Notes: a model not told the origin generated them from the sequence alone. Counted from the first letter of the stretch, positions 34,291-45,745 are shown. The stretch is DNA of 64,000 nucleotides from Chinchilla lanigera (GCF_000276665.1 NW_004955502.1:1024245-1088244); one strand, 5' to 3'. Translations and numbers: made by a program.

Positions 34291-35029
34291 TGTACTGATT
34301 CCATATGCTGTACATTCTCTTGAGGAGTCCACCAGCGTGCTTGCTGGAAGACAAAGCCTGACAGCAGCCGTAGCCAGTTCACCGCCTGAATAGCTGCAGC
34401 CCCATCCCCTCTCATGGCCCCGGAGCTCTTTCTCAGGATGTGACTCCAAAGCTGAACTTTGAGAAGGTTAATGAAAGTAGATGCTCTGAAGTGAATCCTT
34501 TTTAATTTTAATGTAGCAGATTATAGAAGGAAACAATGAAAGAACAAATGACACAAACTGCTCAAAAAGTATTGAAAAGCTCATAGATGGCTTACATTTT
34601 ATGTTCAACTGCAGATACAACCTCACTTTAATTGGATGTGGAAACACCAAAGAAGGTAAATTTTACATGAAATTTATGTAGAAAATGAGAAAAGATCATT
34701 TCAGCAAGAAAAGTATTTGAGAAATGTCATATTAAAATTTATCTGTAAGGTCAACTATTCAAATATATATCTAAATTCTCATCCTGTAAGCAGCTGATGC
34801 CAATTTTGTGTCTAAAAATTCTAATTTTTTGGATGAAACTTCTTTAAATAAACAAGTTAAAAATTAACACATTTTACAAAAGTCAAATAATTTTGTTGTT
34901 TTCTCATTTTCTAAATATATAGCCCAAATAATTATCTTAAACAACTAAGTGATATTGCTTCCAAAATATTTATTTCTATATTGTCTTCCATTTATTTTTT
35001 GGTCTTTGTAAATTTTTAAGGCCTTTTGC
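34291..35029. other. Unassigned sequence with a small GC-rich patch
   Basis: 34320-34460 is distinctly GC-richer ('cagcagccgtagccagttca', 'tggccccggagctctttctc') between AT-rich flanks. No exon, promoter or repeat is recognised. The remainder is AT-rich and unassigned. Confidence 0.4.
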
Positions 35030-35535
35030 ATAATTAATTGTAACTTAGTATCCGCTGGTCAGCCTTTCCCATTTCACCCCAGATGTCCCTCGCCTCTGGG
35101 GACCCCCAATCTGCTCTCAATTTCTGTAAGACCAACATTTTAGAGTGCGCATATGAGTAGACTCATGCAGTCCTTGCCTTTCTGTGCTTGTATTATTTCA
35201 CTTAGCAGGCTATCTGGTTCCCTCCACATTACCACTAATGAGATTATTTCGTTGTTCCTGACCAAATAGTACTCCACTGTGTATCTATACTACATTTTCT
35301 TCCTTTGTTCAATAGATGGTGGGCACTTTATTTTCATTCTGATCATGAACAGTATTGCAGTAAACATGGGAATAAAGATGTCTCTTCAACCTACAGATTT
35401 CATTTCCCTTATATCTATACCCAGCAACAGAATTGCAGGATCACCTGATGGTTCTACTTTCAATTTGTAAAGTAACCTCCGTACGGTGTTCCACCAACAC
35501 TGTGTGTTTCTCTTCTTGCCAGGTCCTCCACAGTT
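35030..35535 (-). mobile_element. LINE-1 3' end fragment, minus strand
   Basis: Antisense L1 3' UTR and the end of ORF2: 'tgagtagactcatgcagtcc', 'ttatttcacttagcaggcta', 'atagtactccactgtgtatc', 'ttgcagtaaacatgggaata' and 'acggtgttccaccaaca'. It has its own 3' UTR, so it is a different insertion from the L1 at 32240. Confidence 0.88.
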
Positions 35536-35785
35536 TTGTAATTCTTACTTTGTTGCTCCTGACAATTTGATGTCAACTTCTTTTCCAGGTGGAACTTAGT
35601 TTAACTGTGTTTTCTAAAGGTAGAGAATTGAGATAACCATGGTGGAAGAAATCTAAGCCTGCCAACAAAATAATAAATATAACAAAAGTGGACAAAAAGG
35701 CACTGTTATTATAATGGAGAATGAACCGGGGTGACAAATGAAGGATTCGGGTTACATCTAGGGCCCCACATCCCCCTCAGGTAGT
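35536..35785. other. Unassigned sequence
   Basis: Nothing recognised between the L1 fragment and the MIR. Confidence 0.5.
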
Positions 35786-35789
35786 TACC

Positions 35790-36015
35790 ATTCAGTAAAC
35801 AGATACTATGCCCATTTGCTACACCTTTATGTGCACTGCTTCATTTATTTACAGAATAATCTGCAAAACTGATATCATTCTTCCTTTCACAAATGAGGAC
35901 TCAATTTTAGGAAGGGTTGGGAATTTAAGTAATTTGCAAAAGGTCACACAGCTAATAAGTCCCATGGCTGATGTTCAGGCCGGCAGCCAGATTCCAAATC
36001 CAAGGGCTGTTGGTC
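35790..36015 (+). repeat. MIR SINE, plus strand, nearly full length
   Basis: Core features are clear: 'acagatactatgcccatttg', 'acaaatgaggactcaatttt', 'ttaagtaatttgcaaaaggt', 'cacacagctaataagtccca' and 'cagccagattccaaatccaa'. These follow the MIR consensus order ('acagatgaggaaactgag', 'aaggtcacacagctagtaag', 'gattcgaaccca'). MIRs are ancient tRNA-derived SINEs shared by mammals. Confidence 0.88.
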
Positions 36016-36780
36016 ACTTGTTATGTCTCAGACGCAGTTCTCTCATCTGTAAGACAGAGTCAAGTAATCCTGCAGGCTGTGTCCCTTGGCAGAGTCTTAC
36101 AATGGAACATTAAGCATCTACTTTAAAAATATGTGTTTGTGATGCTAACACCATAGGTAAATCCGTAAAATCAATTGTCCATCTGCCCCTGGTAGCATTC
36201 CACTTCCTAGAATTCCAAAGCCTCAAATATTTTATCTCACTTAAGTTTCACTTAACTTTACTAGTTAAATTAGTAAAATTGTTTTCTTTGAAAACAGTTA
36301 ATATGGCCAGAGAAAAGTTGCAGAATTATTATCTCATTCTAAAAAGGTGATGCTGGTGTATTCTTTAACAAACTAGAAAATATACCTTCCTCTCTCACTA
36401 ACTTGACTCATATTTCTTTTATTAATTCAATATGGAGTTCATAGAACAGTGCATTTTATGACTATTAATTCACAACCTGTCTTCTCTGTTTTCAAGTGGA
36501 ACTCCCTGAGAAGAGTTTTATATTAAAATCTATAGGATATGACCCATGGTTCTGTGCCTTGAGAATCCATCAGTGGAATTATAACTCTCTAACTCACGGT
36601 TAACTATTTGTAACTTCTATGCTTGATGATGTACAATTATAGTGCATTTATAGTGCATGGAGATGCAAATTTCTAAATTAATTTTTGTTTTGGCATAGTA
36701 GACTATTTGCTTTGATGTAATTTTTTACTACAATTTAATGAATAAAAATAATTAATTTAGCATTAGAATAGAATGCAGTT
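36016..36780. other. Unassigned sequence
   Basis: No gene or repeat recognised. Confidence 0.5.
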
Positions 36781-36921
36781 GTTTGTTTATTTATTTGTTT
36801 ATTTTTTATTTTTGAGACAGGATCTTGTTATATAGCCCAGGCTGACTTTGAACTCATGGTTATCCTGTTGCCTCAATCTCCCAAGTGCTGGGATTTCAGG
36901 CATGCACTACTATATCCAGCT
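36781..36921 (-). repeat. B1 SINE, minus strand, without clear duplication
   Basis: Plus-strand: T/TTTA-rich tail, 'ttttgagacaggatcttgtt', 'atatagcccaggctgacttt', 'gaactcatggttatcctg', 'caagtgctgggatttcaggc' and 'atgcactactatatccagct'. Only one copy of the 'ccaggctgactttgaactc' unit is seen, so it is a B1 lacking the 29-bp duplication. Confidence 0.9.
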
Positions 36922-37199
36922 AGAACGTCATTGAAAAAGCAAAGCAAATTGGAAAATGAAAATGATGGAAAATTCAAGTTCAATTTTTCTGGATAGTTTT
37001 CTTTTTATTCTGAATTGTTTGATAAGCTGTTTATTTTAAGAATTTACCAATAGGTCTGAAATGTTTCTTCAAGAAGTTGTTCATACATCAGTATGAATAC
37101 ATGCCGCACATTTTGTGAGAGGTTTTGTTTACATCATTACTGAATCAGTCAGTGTTTGAGCAACAACCAGATGCAGACGCCGTGTTGAGCAGTGAGCCA

Positions 37200-38240
37200 C
37201 GTAAAGGTCTCTTCAGTCATGGAGGACCCTACAGGGAGGCTGTGGAAACCATACATAGGGAAGCAGAGAAAGCCTTTCTGGGGAAGTGAAATCGGGACTG
37301 AAAATTAGATGTTGTGACATCTGAATGAGACACTTCCAGGCAGAAAGAGCAATGAGTGCAGAGATGCTGACAGAAGCATGCTCTGCATGTTTTACAAATA
37401 GAAAGAAAGTCAGGTGGACTTGAAGATGGAGGAAGGGAGAGGTTTGGAGGATGCTCATAAGTAGACATGCAAGAGCTATATGTGTAGGGTTTAATGGACC
37501 ACAGTAAAGAGACTGAGTTTGGTAGAATGAAGTTTTTAAGCAAGAGAGTGATTTGATTCAACTTAAAGACTCTCATTCTGGTTATTTGAAGAATGGACGG
37601 TACAGTGCAGACGGGGAGGGGTGCAATAATAAGGTCGTGCTTCCACACTTCAGGAGATTAAACGTAGGATCTACAATGGAGATAGCAAGACCTAAAATCC
37701 ACTTGAGAGATCAAGTCAATGAGATTCAGTGACTAATTAGATTTAGGGAAGAAGGAAGAGTTAGTCAAGGACCCATCTTAGATTTTACCAAACCTCCTCC
37801 TTGGTTCTATCTACCATCATTGCAAGACAAGGAATTAAGCGTGCACGTAAGTGTGAGATCTTGAATGGAGTAAATCCAATGTCCTATACTCAACATGCTA
37901 CAGTTCAGATCACTATTGTTCAAGCAAATAATGTGTGTAGCAAACAACTCAATATTTGAGTCCAGGCTGCCTCTCAAGATGGATGTAGACAATCATGAAT
38001 CTGAGTAAACACATTATTTAAAGTTAAATACAAGGAAATTACATAATTAATGAAGAAAAAAACCAAAATTGTGACTTCATATTTAAGGCCCACCTGGAAG
38101 AAGGATTCAGGAAAGGGTGCTGTTGAGTGGCCAGTGACGTTCAAGGAAAATGAGAAGCACGCGGTCATGAGGACCCTAAGAGCGCAAAGTACCGAGTGAG
38201 GCCGCCTGTGGTTATGGAAGATTGAACGTAAGAAGGCAAT
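37200..38240 (-). mobile_element. Old L2-age repeat, probably antisense
   Basis: Recognisable wording of an ancient mammalian repeat: 'cacttccaggcagaaagagc', 'gtttaatggaccacagtaaa', 'agcaagagagtgatttgatt', 'gagattcagtgactaattag' and later 'cgttcaaggaaaatgagaag' with 'gcggtcatgaggacc'. The first part matches antisense L2 ('cattccaggcagagggaaca'). I am less sure that everything to 38240 is one element. Minus-strand frames of 81 and 139 codons here are not genes. Confidence 0.55.
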
Positions 38241-38286
38241 GACCGTTACTGTTACAGCATGAAGACTGCTGATGGGAAAGCATTTG

Positions 38287-38402
38287 TTTTGAGATGGGTG
38301 TCACTGTGTTGCCCAGCCTGGCCTCAAACTCAGCCTCAAGCAGCGTGCCTGCTCCACCTTCCTGCTTAAGGGGAACTACAGATGCGCCACTGTGCCTAGC
38401 TT
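38287..38402 (-). repeat. B1 SINE, minus strand
   Basis: Plus-strand: 'ttttgagatgggtgtcactg', 'tgttgcccagcctggcctca', 'aactcagcctcaagcagc', 'ctgctccaccttcctgc', 'ggggaactacagatgcgcca' and 'ctgtgcctagct'. It is a monomer without an obvious 29-bp duplication. Confidence 0.88.
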
Positions 38403-40140
38403 TGAAAGCGTATTTGGAGCTCAGATGTAACTGAAAGGGGCACATGTCTCCGATGTTACTGAGGAAATGCGACATTTGTAGCACTGAGTGGCAAAGCCAA
38501 GGTTGCTAAAGACAAATTTTTGTCTCCTTTGTGTATTTGTTTGTAGAGAACAAGTAGAAATGTTTTCTATTCTATGTGGGTGGCTTATTTCTTGGACAGT
38601 TTTTCGTTATCCTCCCGTGATTTTTATGACGCACTATTTAATTTGGCAGCCAGATTCTTAAGCGGAAATAAAACATTCCTAGTAGCATTTGCGTCCTGAG
38701 AGCTTTCTTGGGTAAAGGTGCAGGATTTTCTCCCCGAAACTGTCATCCTGTAGAATAGCCATCATTGACATAGATTTTCTCTTTCACCTCTACTTACAGA
38801 CACACATATGGTAAAGGGAAAATGGCAGTTCTAACAATAGTAATTTAAGAATTTCATCATCAGTAACCTTAGTATGTTCTCTAGTGGGAGAGTTATATTA
38901 CAGATGGAAATAATTCTCAGTTACTAGTGCCAATACTGAACACAGTGTATCATATCTTATGACTCATTCTAAGTATAACATTTGAATGCTATCCGTATTA
39001 AAGTTTCAAAATTTAGAGACTAATAAAGTTATCAATTTTGATTTTATTTATCATTCTTATAAATTCACAGGGACAATGAATATTCAATTGGCCACTCATG
39101 TATAGCTCTATTTCTTTAGAAACCACTTTGAAGATATCAAAGTATAGTACAAAAACTGTTGATAATAACCTACCACTTTCGTCTGTAGCTCACTATTATT
39201 TGTCTGTTTTCTGGAGAAACTATCCTGTAGATAACAATATGTAAAGCAACAAACATTGATAATTTCCTACCACTTTGTCTGTAAGTCAGTAAGCCCCCCT
39301 ATTACTATGTTATCCTTGTTTTACTCTTTAAAATAAAAAAAAAAATTCACAGGGAATATAGACTACAAAGAATATTATTTGGTTGCTGGCATGAAGAAAA
39401 GTCCTCAAAATTCTTTAAACATTTCTGACATTTGTACAACATCTTAAGTATAGAACAAGATAATAAAGATCAACTGTTTAATTGATGTATGTTTAAGCAG
39501 GTAATGTACATGTGCTTTGGTAAAGACAAACTATAATATTGTTATAGGCACAAATAGAGTAAGGTACAATAGCCTTAGAATTTTGTCAAATTCCACATTT
39601 CTCAACCTTATTTTAACTTAAAATATTATATAGAGTTACTTATGCTTGCAAAGCACAAATATTATTTGCAATTTAGTAAATCTATATGAAAAGATAAAGC
39701 CAGGGACTGTAAAAATAATCATTTCTAAAAAGCTATCTTACATTACAGAATAGATTATTCTTGTTTGTTCAAGTTGATGCACTGTAGAGAAAAATTTTTC
39801 AATTTATAGAAAAATAAATATGCCAAAAATGTGCAAAAATGTCCATTTTACTTTACAAATCGTATGTGTTTAATATATTGGCAGTATTCCCAGGGTGTTA
39901 TGTTTATTTACTTTTTAAGTGCTGTATAAAAACATAAATATTTCAGATATTAGTGAAGGTACCATAGAATGTTTGATACATTTATATGTTTAATATTTAA
40001 ATGAGGTTAAACACATTTACTTCCTAGAACATTTATCATTCCTTTGCATTTAAAAATCCTTCTTGCTTTGTGAGATGCAGGATATACTATGGTTTATAGT
40101 CAAAGGACTGTGTAATAGCATTTCAGAACATCTTACTTTT
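38403..40140. other. Unassigned sequence with one imperfect duplication
   Basis: A ~45 bp unit beginning 'gttgataataacctaccact' (39159) recurs as 'attgataatttcctaccact' (39255), period about 97 bp. Otherwise AT-rich DNA without a recognised repeat or gene. Confidence 0.5.
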
Positions 40141-40144
40141 ACCT

Positions 40145-40260
40145 GTCTGCAAGTTAGCAGCTGTTGATCCACCCCTCCCCATATTTTCCCACCCCCACTT
40201 TCCCCTGGCTTCTGATGACCACCATGCTTCTTTCAACTTCTACTATGTCAATTTTTGAGC
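40145..40260 (-). mobile_element. LINE-1 3' UTR fragment, minus strand
   Basis: 'accacccctcccc'-type wording (here 'gatccacccctccccatatt', 'cccccactttcccctggctt' and 'ctgatgaccaccatgcttct') is typical of antisense L1 3' UTR. It is cut off at 40260. Confidence 0.65.
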
Positions 40261-40261
40261 A

Positions 40262-40405
40262 ATAGACCTAAGTATATGTTTTTCAAAAGTAGACACATAA
40301 ATGGCCAACAGGTATATGAAGAATACCATTATTATATTTCAGGAAAATACAAATAAAATCATGATAACATAATCACACCAGCAAGAATGGGAAGGCAGCC
40401 TCATA
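40262..40405 (+). mobile_element. Short LINE-1 ORF2 fragment, plus strand
   Basis: 'ttttcaaaagtagacacata', 'aatggccaacaggtatatga', 'ggaaaatacaaataaaatca' and 'cacaccagcaagaatggg' match sense L1 ORF2 near its 3' part. It is inverted relative to the L1 pieces on either side. Confidence 0.75.
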
Positions 40406-40695
40406 CAAACATTTTTTTCCTCCTCCACCTTATTCACTAGATCTGGCACTATGTAGCTTCTAGCTCTTTCTCAAGTTAAAATGACCATGAAATGTAAATA
40501 TTTTGAACTGACTCAAGCATTGAAGCAACTATTGCATTGTAACTAAAGATATTCATCAAAGATTTCAGAACTGCTTCATAAAGTGGCAAGAGTGATGGGA
40601 TGAATGTGCTTGAAGCCAGCGGGAATAGTGTGAGTTGGATCACTGGCAATGTATCTTTTACTGTAACAAATGTTTTTAATTTAAACCATTACTGT
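40406..40695. other. Unassigned sequence
   Basis: Nothing recognised; it separates two L1 fragments. Confidence 0.45.
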
Positions 40696-40699
40696 ACTT

Positions 40700-41765
40700 T
40701 CTATCTCATCTCTGTTGCATCATGAACACTCCCTGTCTGTATGTTGCCCTTTTACTATTTGTTGTTTTTATTGTTGTGCAGAAGATTTTTAGTTGATGAA
40801 ACCCCATTTGTCTATTTTCATTCTTCACTTCCTGTGGTTTTAAACTCTTGTCCAAAAGCTCCTTGCCTATACTTACATTTCAAAATACTTCTGCTCCTAC
40901 ATATTTTTAGTACTTTCAAAGTTTCAAGACTAACACTAAATCTGTAATCCATTTAGAACTGATTTTGTAACTAGTTAAAGATAGGGATCTAGCTTCATTT
41001 TTCTGAATGTAAATATCAATTTTCCCATCACTGTTTATTATTGTGTGTTCTTACCTCCCGTGCCAAAAGTGAATTGGTAGTAAATGCACTCACTAGTTTA
41101 TTTCTAGGCTTACTGTCCTATGTAATTGGTCTTATGTCTGCTTTGATGTCAGTAACATGCTGTTTTGATTGCTATAGGTTTATAGTATACTTTGAAGTCA
41201 AATAGTGTAATACCTTCTGCTCTATCACTTTTTCCTCAACATGGATTTGGTTATTTCAGTTTTTGTGATGTCATATAAATTTTATAATTTTTTGTAGTTC
41301 TGTGAAGAATATCTTTGGTACTTTGATGGAGTTTACATTGAATCTGTAACTGTTTTGATAGTTTGAAGATTTTAAAATGACAACCCTTCAAAGAGCTTTA
41401 TACTTTTATCTGTCTCCTTTAACTTGTTTCATCAGTTTTTCATAACTTTCATTTTCATTATACAATTTAGGTAAATTTATTCCTAGATTTTTGTTGCTGA
41501 TGTGAGAGTAAACGTGACTGCATATTATGATTTCTATTTCAGATAATTTACTATTGGCATACAGTGGTGCTACTAATTTTAAATGGTTCTTATTGTGCTA
41601 CTTTGCTGAATTCATTTATTATTTCTAGGAGTTTTTCAGTGGAGATTTTTAGATTTCTGTGTATAAGGTAATGTCATTTGCAAGAAATGACAATTTGACT
41701 TACTCTTTTTTAATTTTGATACACTTCATTTCTTTCTCCTGTCTAATACTACTGGCAAGAACTAT
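40700..41765 (-). mobile_element. LINE-1 ORF2 fragment, minus strand
   Basis: Antisense ORF2 text in continuous order: 'ttgttgtgcagaagattttt', 'accccatttgtctattttca', 'tttttctgaatgtaaatatc', 'aatttagg..tttattccta', 'tactttgctgaattcattta' and 'aaggtaatgtcatttgcaag'. Old and stop-rich. Confidence 0.88.
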
Positions 41766-42245
41766 GTGGAATTAATTAGGAGAAATGGGCATTTAAGGAT
41801 GTGATTTACTTAGTAAATAGGAAATAGTTTTAAAAGAAAAAATGAGCAGTTATGGCACTTAAGGTGAATAGTGCTAATAAAAGAAATGTTAGACAAGAAT
41901 ACTTAATTGGTGTACAAATACAGGTTTTTCACACTATTCTACCATTTTTGAGTCAATTTTGTATTTTTTTCCTCCAATTTAAGCATTGCTTGATTCATTC
42001 CTGGACACAGTATTAATTCATAGTTTAAGGTCAACACTTCGGAGCAGTCTCTTCTTGGCTTTATCATAGTTGCTTTTGATAGTCGCAATTGAAGATCTTT
42101 AAGAAAGGCGATTATTTTATATTTTAAAATCTTTAAAACATTTTACCTATTTTTAGCACAAATAGCTATTACAATATAACTGCCCAAGATAAATAAGAAA
42201 ATATGATTCATTTAAGCACCACAACCATGATAGTAAACAGTCAAT
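41766..42245. other. Unassigned sequence
   Basis: No gene or repeat recognised up to the left arm of the inverted duplication. Confidence 0.5.
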
Positions 42246-43547
42246 ATAGTAAATAAAATTAGGTTAATAAAAAGCCTGAAATAATGCAAGTAGCACAGTA
42301 CACAAGGAAGAGTCAGTGCATAAAATTTAAAGTGAGGGTAACTAATTCAACTGAACTCATAATTTCCAAAAACATTTGTCAAACAACTGCTTGTACAGTA
42401 ATGTTGTCTAACAAAATTATGAGTTTTAAAAATACGTACTACCCCAAGAAAGTCAGTCTACCTTTATTGGAGAAGTTATCAAATTCTATTTACTTCAGTT
42501 AAAAGGCTTTATTGGACATAAATCTTCCCTCCAAGTATGAATTAAGGGGGCAAATATGATTTTTCAGCTGTCATTTCATGTATGTTAATTATTTTGAAAA
42601 TGTTATTTATTAAATTATTTGTTTTTGGAATCTTTCCACAAATTGTTTGCACCCAGTACTGGTTATTGTCTACTATATACAACATACCTGAACACTTTCA
42701 AATTCTGTAAAGCTGTTGGCAGGCACATGTCATTGTTTAACATGAAGTGTCCCCCAAAGACTCATGTATTGAGGGCTTGTTCCCCAGTACAGCAAAATTT
42801 AGAGGCATAATCTGAGAAGTAACAGGATCAGGAGAGCATTAATCTCCATCTAAGAGTTCAATGTTAAATGGGCTCTTAGGAGGTGGCTCATGTAGTTTTG
42901 TGGAGCTGTGACTTTGAAGGGTACACCCTGCTCCTCGCCTCTTCCTCTCCACCTGTCACTTGTTCTTGCTTCTTCCCCACTGCCATGAAGTAAGCAGTCC
43001 TGCCCCATCATGCACTGTCACCGTGATGTTTCCTGTCTTATCACCAGCCTATCATGGACTGAAACATCTGAAATTGTAAGCAAAAATAAATTCTTCCCCC
43101 TTTAAGTTGTATATGCCAAATATTTTGTCCCAGGGAACAAAAAGCTATCTAACATGACTGCTGAAAAGGTCCTGCCATAGCTCTTATATGCTGCAGCTGA
43201 AAGTCAGCACATAGTAAGCTGGGGATAGTATTAATGAGTGCTAAACATGTTCAGGTAAATTTCCCTGTAGTCACTTTCTGAGATACTTTCAAAGACATTG
43301 ATTATCTTTTATAGATGCTTCAGTTTGGGGCTGAAAATGATTTTTTCAATCTGTCAGCATCCATATTTAGGATACTTGAAAATCCTTGTTTCCATGATGA
43401 ATATTCAAATATATAGTAGTATTACCAACACAGGCCTCCAATTTATAACAGCAAACTGATCTTCTTTCGTAAAATGTATTTCCCCTGAAAACTAAATAGT
43501 ATTATCTCAACATGAGTTAGAAATATCAAATTTTTCAATAAGAGTTT
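42246..43547 (+). repeat. Left arm of a 1.3-kb inverted duplication
   Basis: This arm is repeated in reverse complement at 45886-47190, by eye roughly 90% identical. Shared text includes non-LTR flanks on both sides of an LTR, for example 'acacaaggaagagtcagtgc' here against 'gcactgactcttcctcgtgt' there, and 'ccttgtttccatgatgaata' here against 'tattcatcatggaaacaagg' there. The arm holds a MaLR LTR (42728-43153). The similar 63-95 codon frames in the two arms (42284-42502 and 46931-47218) reflect the duplication and are not evidence of a gene. Confidence 0.92.
42728..43153 (+). mobile_element. MaLR-type LTR in the left arm
   Basis: 'aacatgaagtgtcccccaaa', 'gactcatgtattgagggctt', 'gagagcattaatctccatct', 'ggctcttaggaggtggctc', 'cctgctcctcgcctcttcc', 'cactgccatgaagtaagcag', 'atcatggactgaaacatct' and a terminus 'aagctatctaaca'. 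A solo LTR of the MaLR type, a different subfamily from those at 4241 and 24262. Confidence 0.85.
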
Positions 43548-44756
43548 AGAAAGCCCTGGCTTTTCATCAAAAGGACTTTTCTCACGTTTTGAAAAATATT
43601 ATAGGGTATCAATTATTTGGTATTATCGTACGAGTTATAACAGCACTATTGGAAGAATTCCAGTTCTGTAAATGTGAAACGCTACTGGAAGAAATTGATA
43701 TTTGCAAGTTCATATATCAAGCGTGCCGCTTGGGTTTCATCAGAACCCGTGTCTGCTGACCATTTACAGAGAACCCATCACGTTTTGCCACGCTCCTAAA
43801 GTGTCTCCCTTTCTGGCATCACAACAGTAAAAACAAAATTTGCAAAAGTATTTGTCTTTGGACCAGAAATATCTGTAATTATAAAAGCCTCTTGCTTTCT
43901 AACCACAGTGGCCATGAGATTTATGAGATTCACTGGGAAAGGGGTTTCACTTTAGAATATTGCAATACTCTGCTGGCACTAAAAAATTAATGGTACAAAA
44001 AAGCTGTCTGAAAGACAAAAGTAATGGAACCATTCCATCGTTCAATAATCACTCTGGTATTTAGTATTTCAAGATGGGTATGATTGTTTCCAATGCATCA
44101 TTCTGCTAAAATTAAAGAGTGCTTTTAAGAAAAGAAAAACCTGAGGGGTTTTTTTAACAAGAAATTGAAAAAAGATCCCAATACTGTCTAAGCAGATGAA
44201 ACTAAATCAGCCAGAGTTGACCCTTAAGCCAGTATGTTGTGAGATACACAGAAAGCAGCAGCTTTCAGTAATTGTGGTGCTCAAAAAAGTTAATTATTTA
44301 ATAACTGTGTAGCTTTTTAAAGAGACTGAAAAAATAGAATTGAAATTAATGCTTAGTTTCTTTAAATCATTTGATTTCCTAGTAATGTTAAAAAGTGTTG
44401 CACAGATTTTTAAAAAGACTGCCATGCTTTTAAATATCTTCTTAATGTTTCACATAGTTCTAAGGAATAGAAATTGATTTATTACTGTTTCTGAATTTTA
44501 AAAAAAAAACTGTGGTTAAAAATTTGACTCTCAGAAGCTCAGGAAATTACAAGATATTTTTTTCCCAGTACCAAAGGAAAAGATACACTTTCTGTGGACA
44601 AGAAATTTAAGAAATAAAATGTTTGGCACAACTCTAAAATATAAACAATGAAACATCTATTCACCACAAACAGGATGTTGACAGCGTAGTTCCACTTAGA
44701 CCACTGAGCAGGCCCATCACCGGCTGTCATAAAATAAGTTTAAAATGACCCATGCA
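43548..44756. other. Spacer of the inverted duplication, unassigned
   Basis: No named repeat in 43560-44540. The text has several CpGs ('tatcgtacgagttataacag', 'caagcgtgccgcttgggttt', 'cccatcacgttttgccacgc'), unusual for this AT-rich window. It could be unique or conserved non-coding sequence. No convincing open frame. Confidence 0.45.
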
Positions 44757-44846
44757 GGCTGGGGAGGTAGCTCAACAGCACAGAGCCTGCCTGGCAAATG
44801 TGAGGTCATGAGTTTAATCCCTGGTTCAGAAAAGAAAAAAGTACTC
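44757..44846 (+). repeat. ID SINE with target-site duplication
   Basis: 'ggctggggaggtagctcaac' then 'agagcctgcctggcaaatgt', 'gaggtcatgagtttaatccc' and an A-rich tail. The target-site duplication 'aatgacccatgca' / 'aatgatccatgca' (44744-44756 and 44847-44859) has one mismatch. It is older than the copies at 25056 and 59678. Confidence 0.92.
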
Positions 44847-44864
44847 AATGATCCATGCATAAAA

Positions 44865-45010
44865 ATTTTGTATTTGATTATATAATTAATGAATTATATA
44901 ATTAATATAATTAATATATTAATATAATTAATATAATTATATAATTAGTGATTATATAATTAATGAAAATAATTTGTATTTGATTATATAATTAATGAAA
45001 ATAATTTCAT
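44865..45010. repeat. AT-rich tandem/palindromic repeat (TAATTA)
   Basis: Units of 'atataattaat' are repeated. A longer unit 'tttgtatttgattatataat' occurs at ~44866 and again at ~44973. Self-complementary and likely length-polymorphic. Confidence 0.9.
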
Positions 45011-45369
45011 TTCATTTCCTCTAAATATTATTTTATTACTTCTGTATGGCAGCTACAGTTGTACCTCCTTACATGTTATTTCTCTTTTCATGATTTCAGT
45101 TATCCACATTCAAACACAGTCCAAAAATTTTAAATAGAAAATCTTGGAGTGGGAATTACATTCACATAACTTTTATCATTGTATGATATTATAATCATTC
45201 AATTATTTTTGCTAATCTCTTACTGTTTCTAAGCTAAAATGTAATGTATAAGAAAAGCATGCATAGATACAGAGGGAGTGCCATAATATCTGTGTTTCAG
45301 GTTTTCGCTAGCAGTCTAGGTAACCCCCAGATCAGCGGGTCTGACTGTACTGTGCTACTATAGGCAAGA
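45011..45369. other. Unassigned AT-rich sequence
   Basis: Nothing recognised within the spacer here. Confidence 0.5.
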
Positions 45370-45590
45370 GATCTGCATGAGTGAGACAGACAAGACCCTT
45401 CAGGGAGTACACATGCAGCAAGTCAGGAAAATGTACTTCCCAAATAACCACACAGATTATAATTCTAAACTCAGTGATGTAAATAAAACCAACCAGGCTC
45501 TTGGGATAAAGAGTGATGGAGGATGGGAGGCAGTCTTCCACAAGTAGATCAACAAAGGCCTGGCAAAAAGGTAATGTGGAGCTGACTTCA
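45370..45590 (-). mobile_element. L2-like fragment, probably antisense
   Basis: 'gacagacaagacccttcagg', 'cagtgatgtaaataaaacca', 'gataaagagtgatggagga' and 'aaaaggtaatgtggagctga' follow an antisense L2 pattern ('acagacaaggtccctgccct ... gagaggtgacatttgagctg'). It is strongly diverged. The 108-codon minus frame (45332-45658) covers this and is not a gene. Confidence 0.5.
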
Positions 45591-45745
45591 GCAGTACGGC
45601 AATGTTTAGAGGCATAATCTAAGAAGTAATTGAACCATGAGAGCATTAATCTCATCAATAGACTGTTCCATCCATGAGTTCATTGCTAAACGGTCTCTAA
45701 GGAGGTAGAGACCTTACACTGGGGTGTGGTCCCCCTCTTCATTTA
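45591..45745 (+). mobile_element. LTR fragment homologous to the arm LTR
   Basis: 'gtacggcaatgtttagaggc' and 'ataatctaagaagtaattga', with 'atgagagcattaatctcatc', 'catgagttcattgctaaacg' and 'gtctctaaggaggtag', match part of the MaLR LTR in both arms (for example 42787-42895). It is a third, partial copy lying in the spacer, in plus orientation. Confidence 0.8.

Noticed and set aside
37229..37648. 139-codon minus-strand frame
   Set aside because: It overlaps an ancient L2-age repeat and an overlapping frame on the same strand.
42284..42502. Similar 72- and 95-codon frames in 42284-42502 and 46931-47218, suggesting a duplicated gene
   Set aside because: The similarity comes from the inverted DNA duplication; the arms differ at about the same rate outside the frames, and no motif is present.
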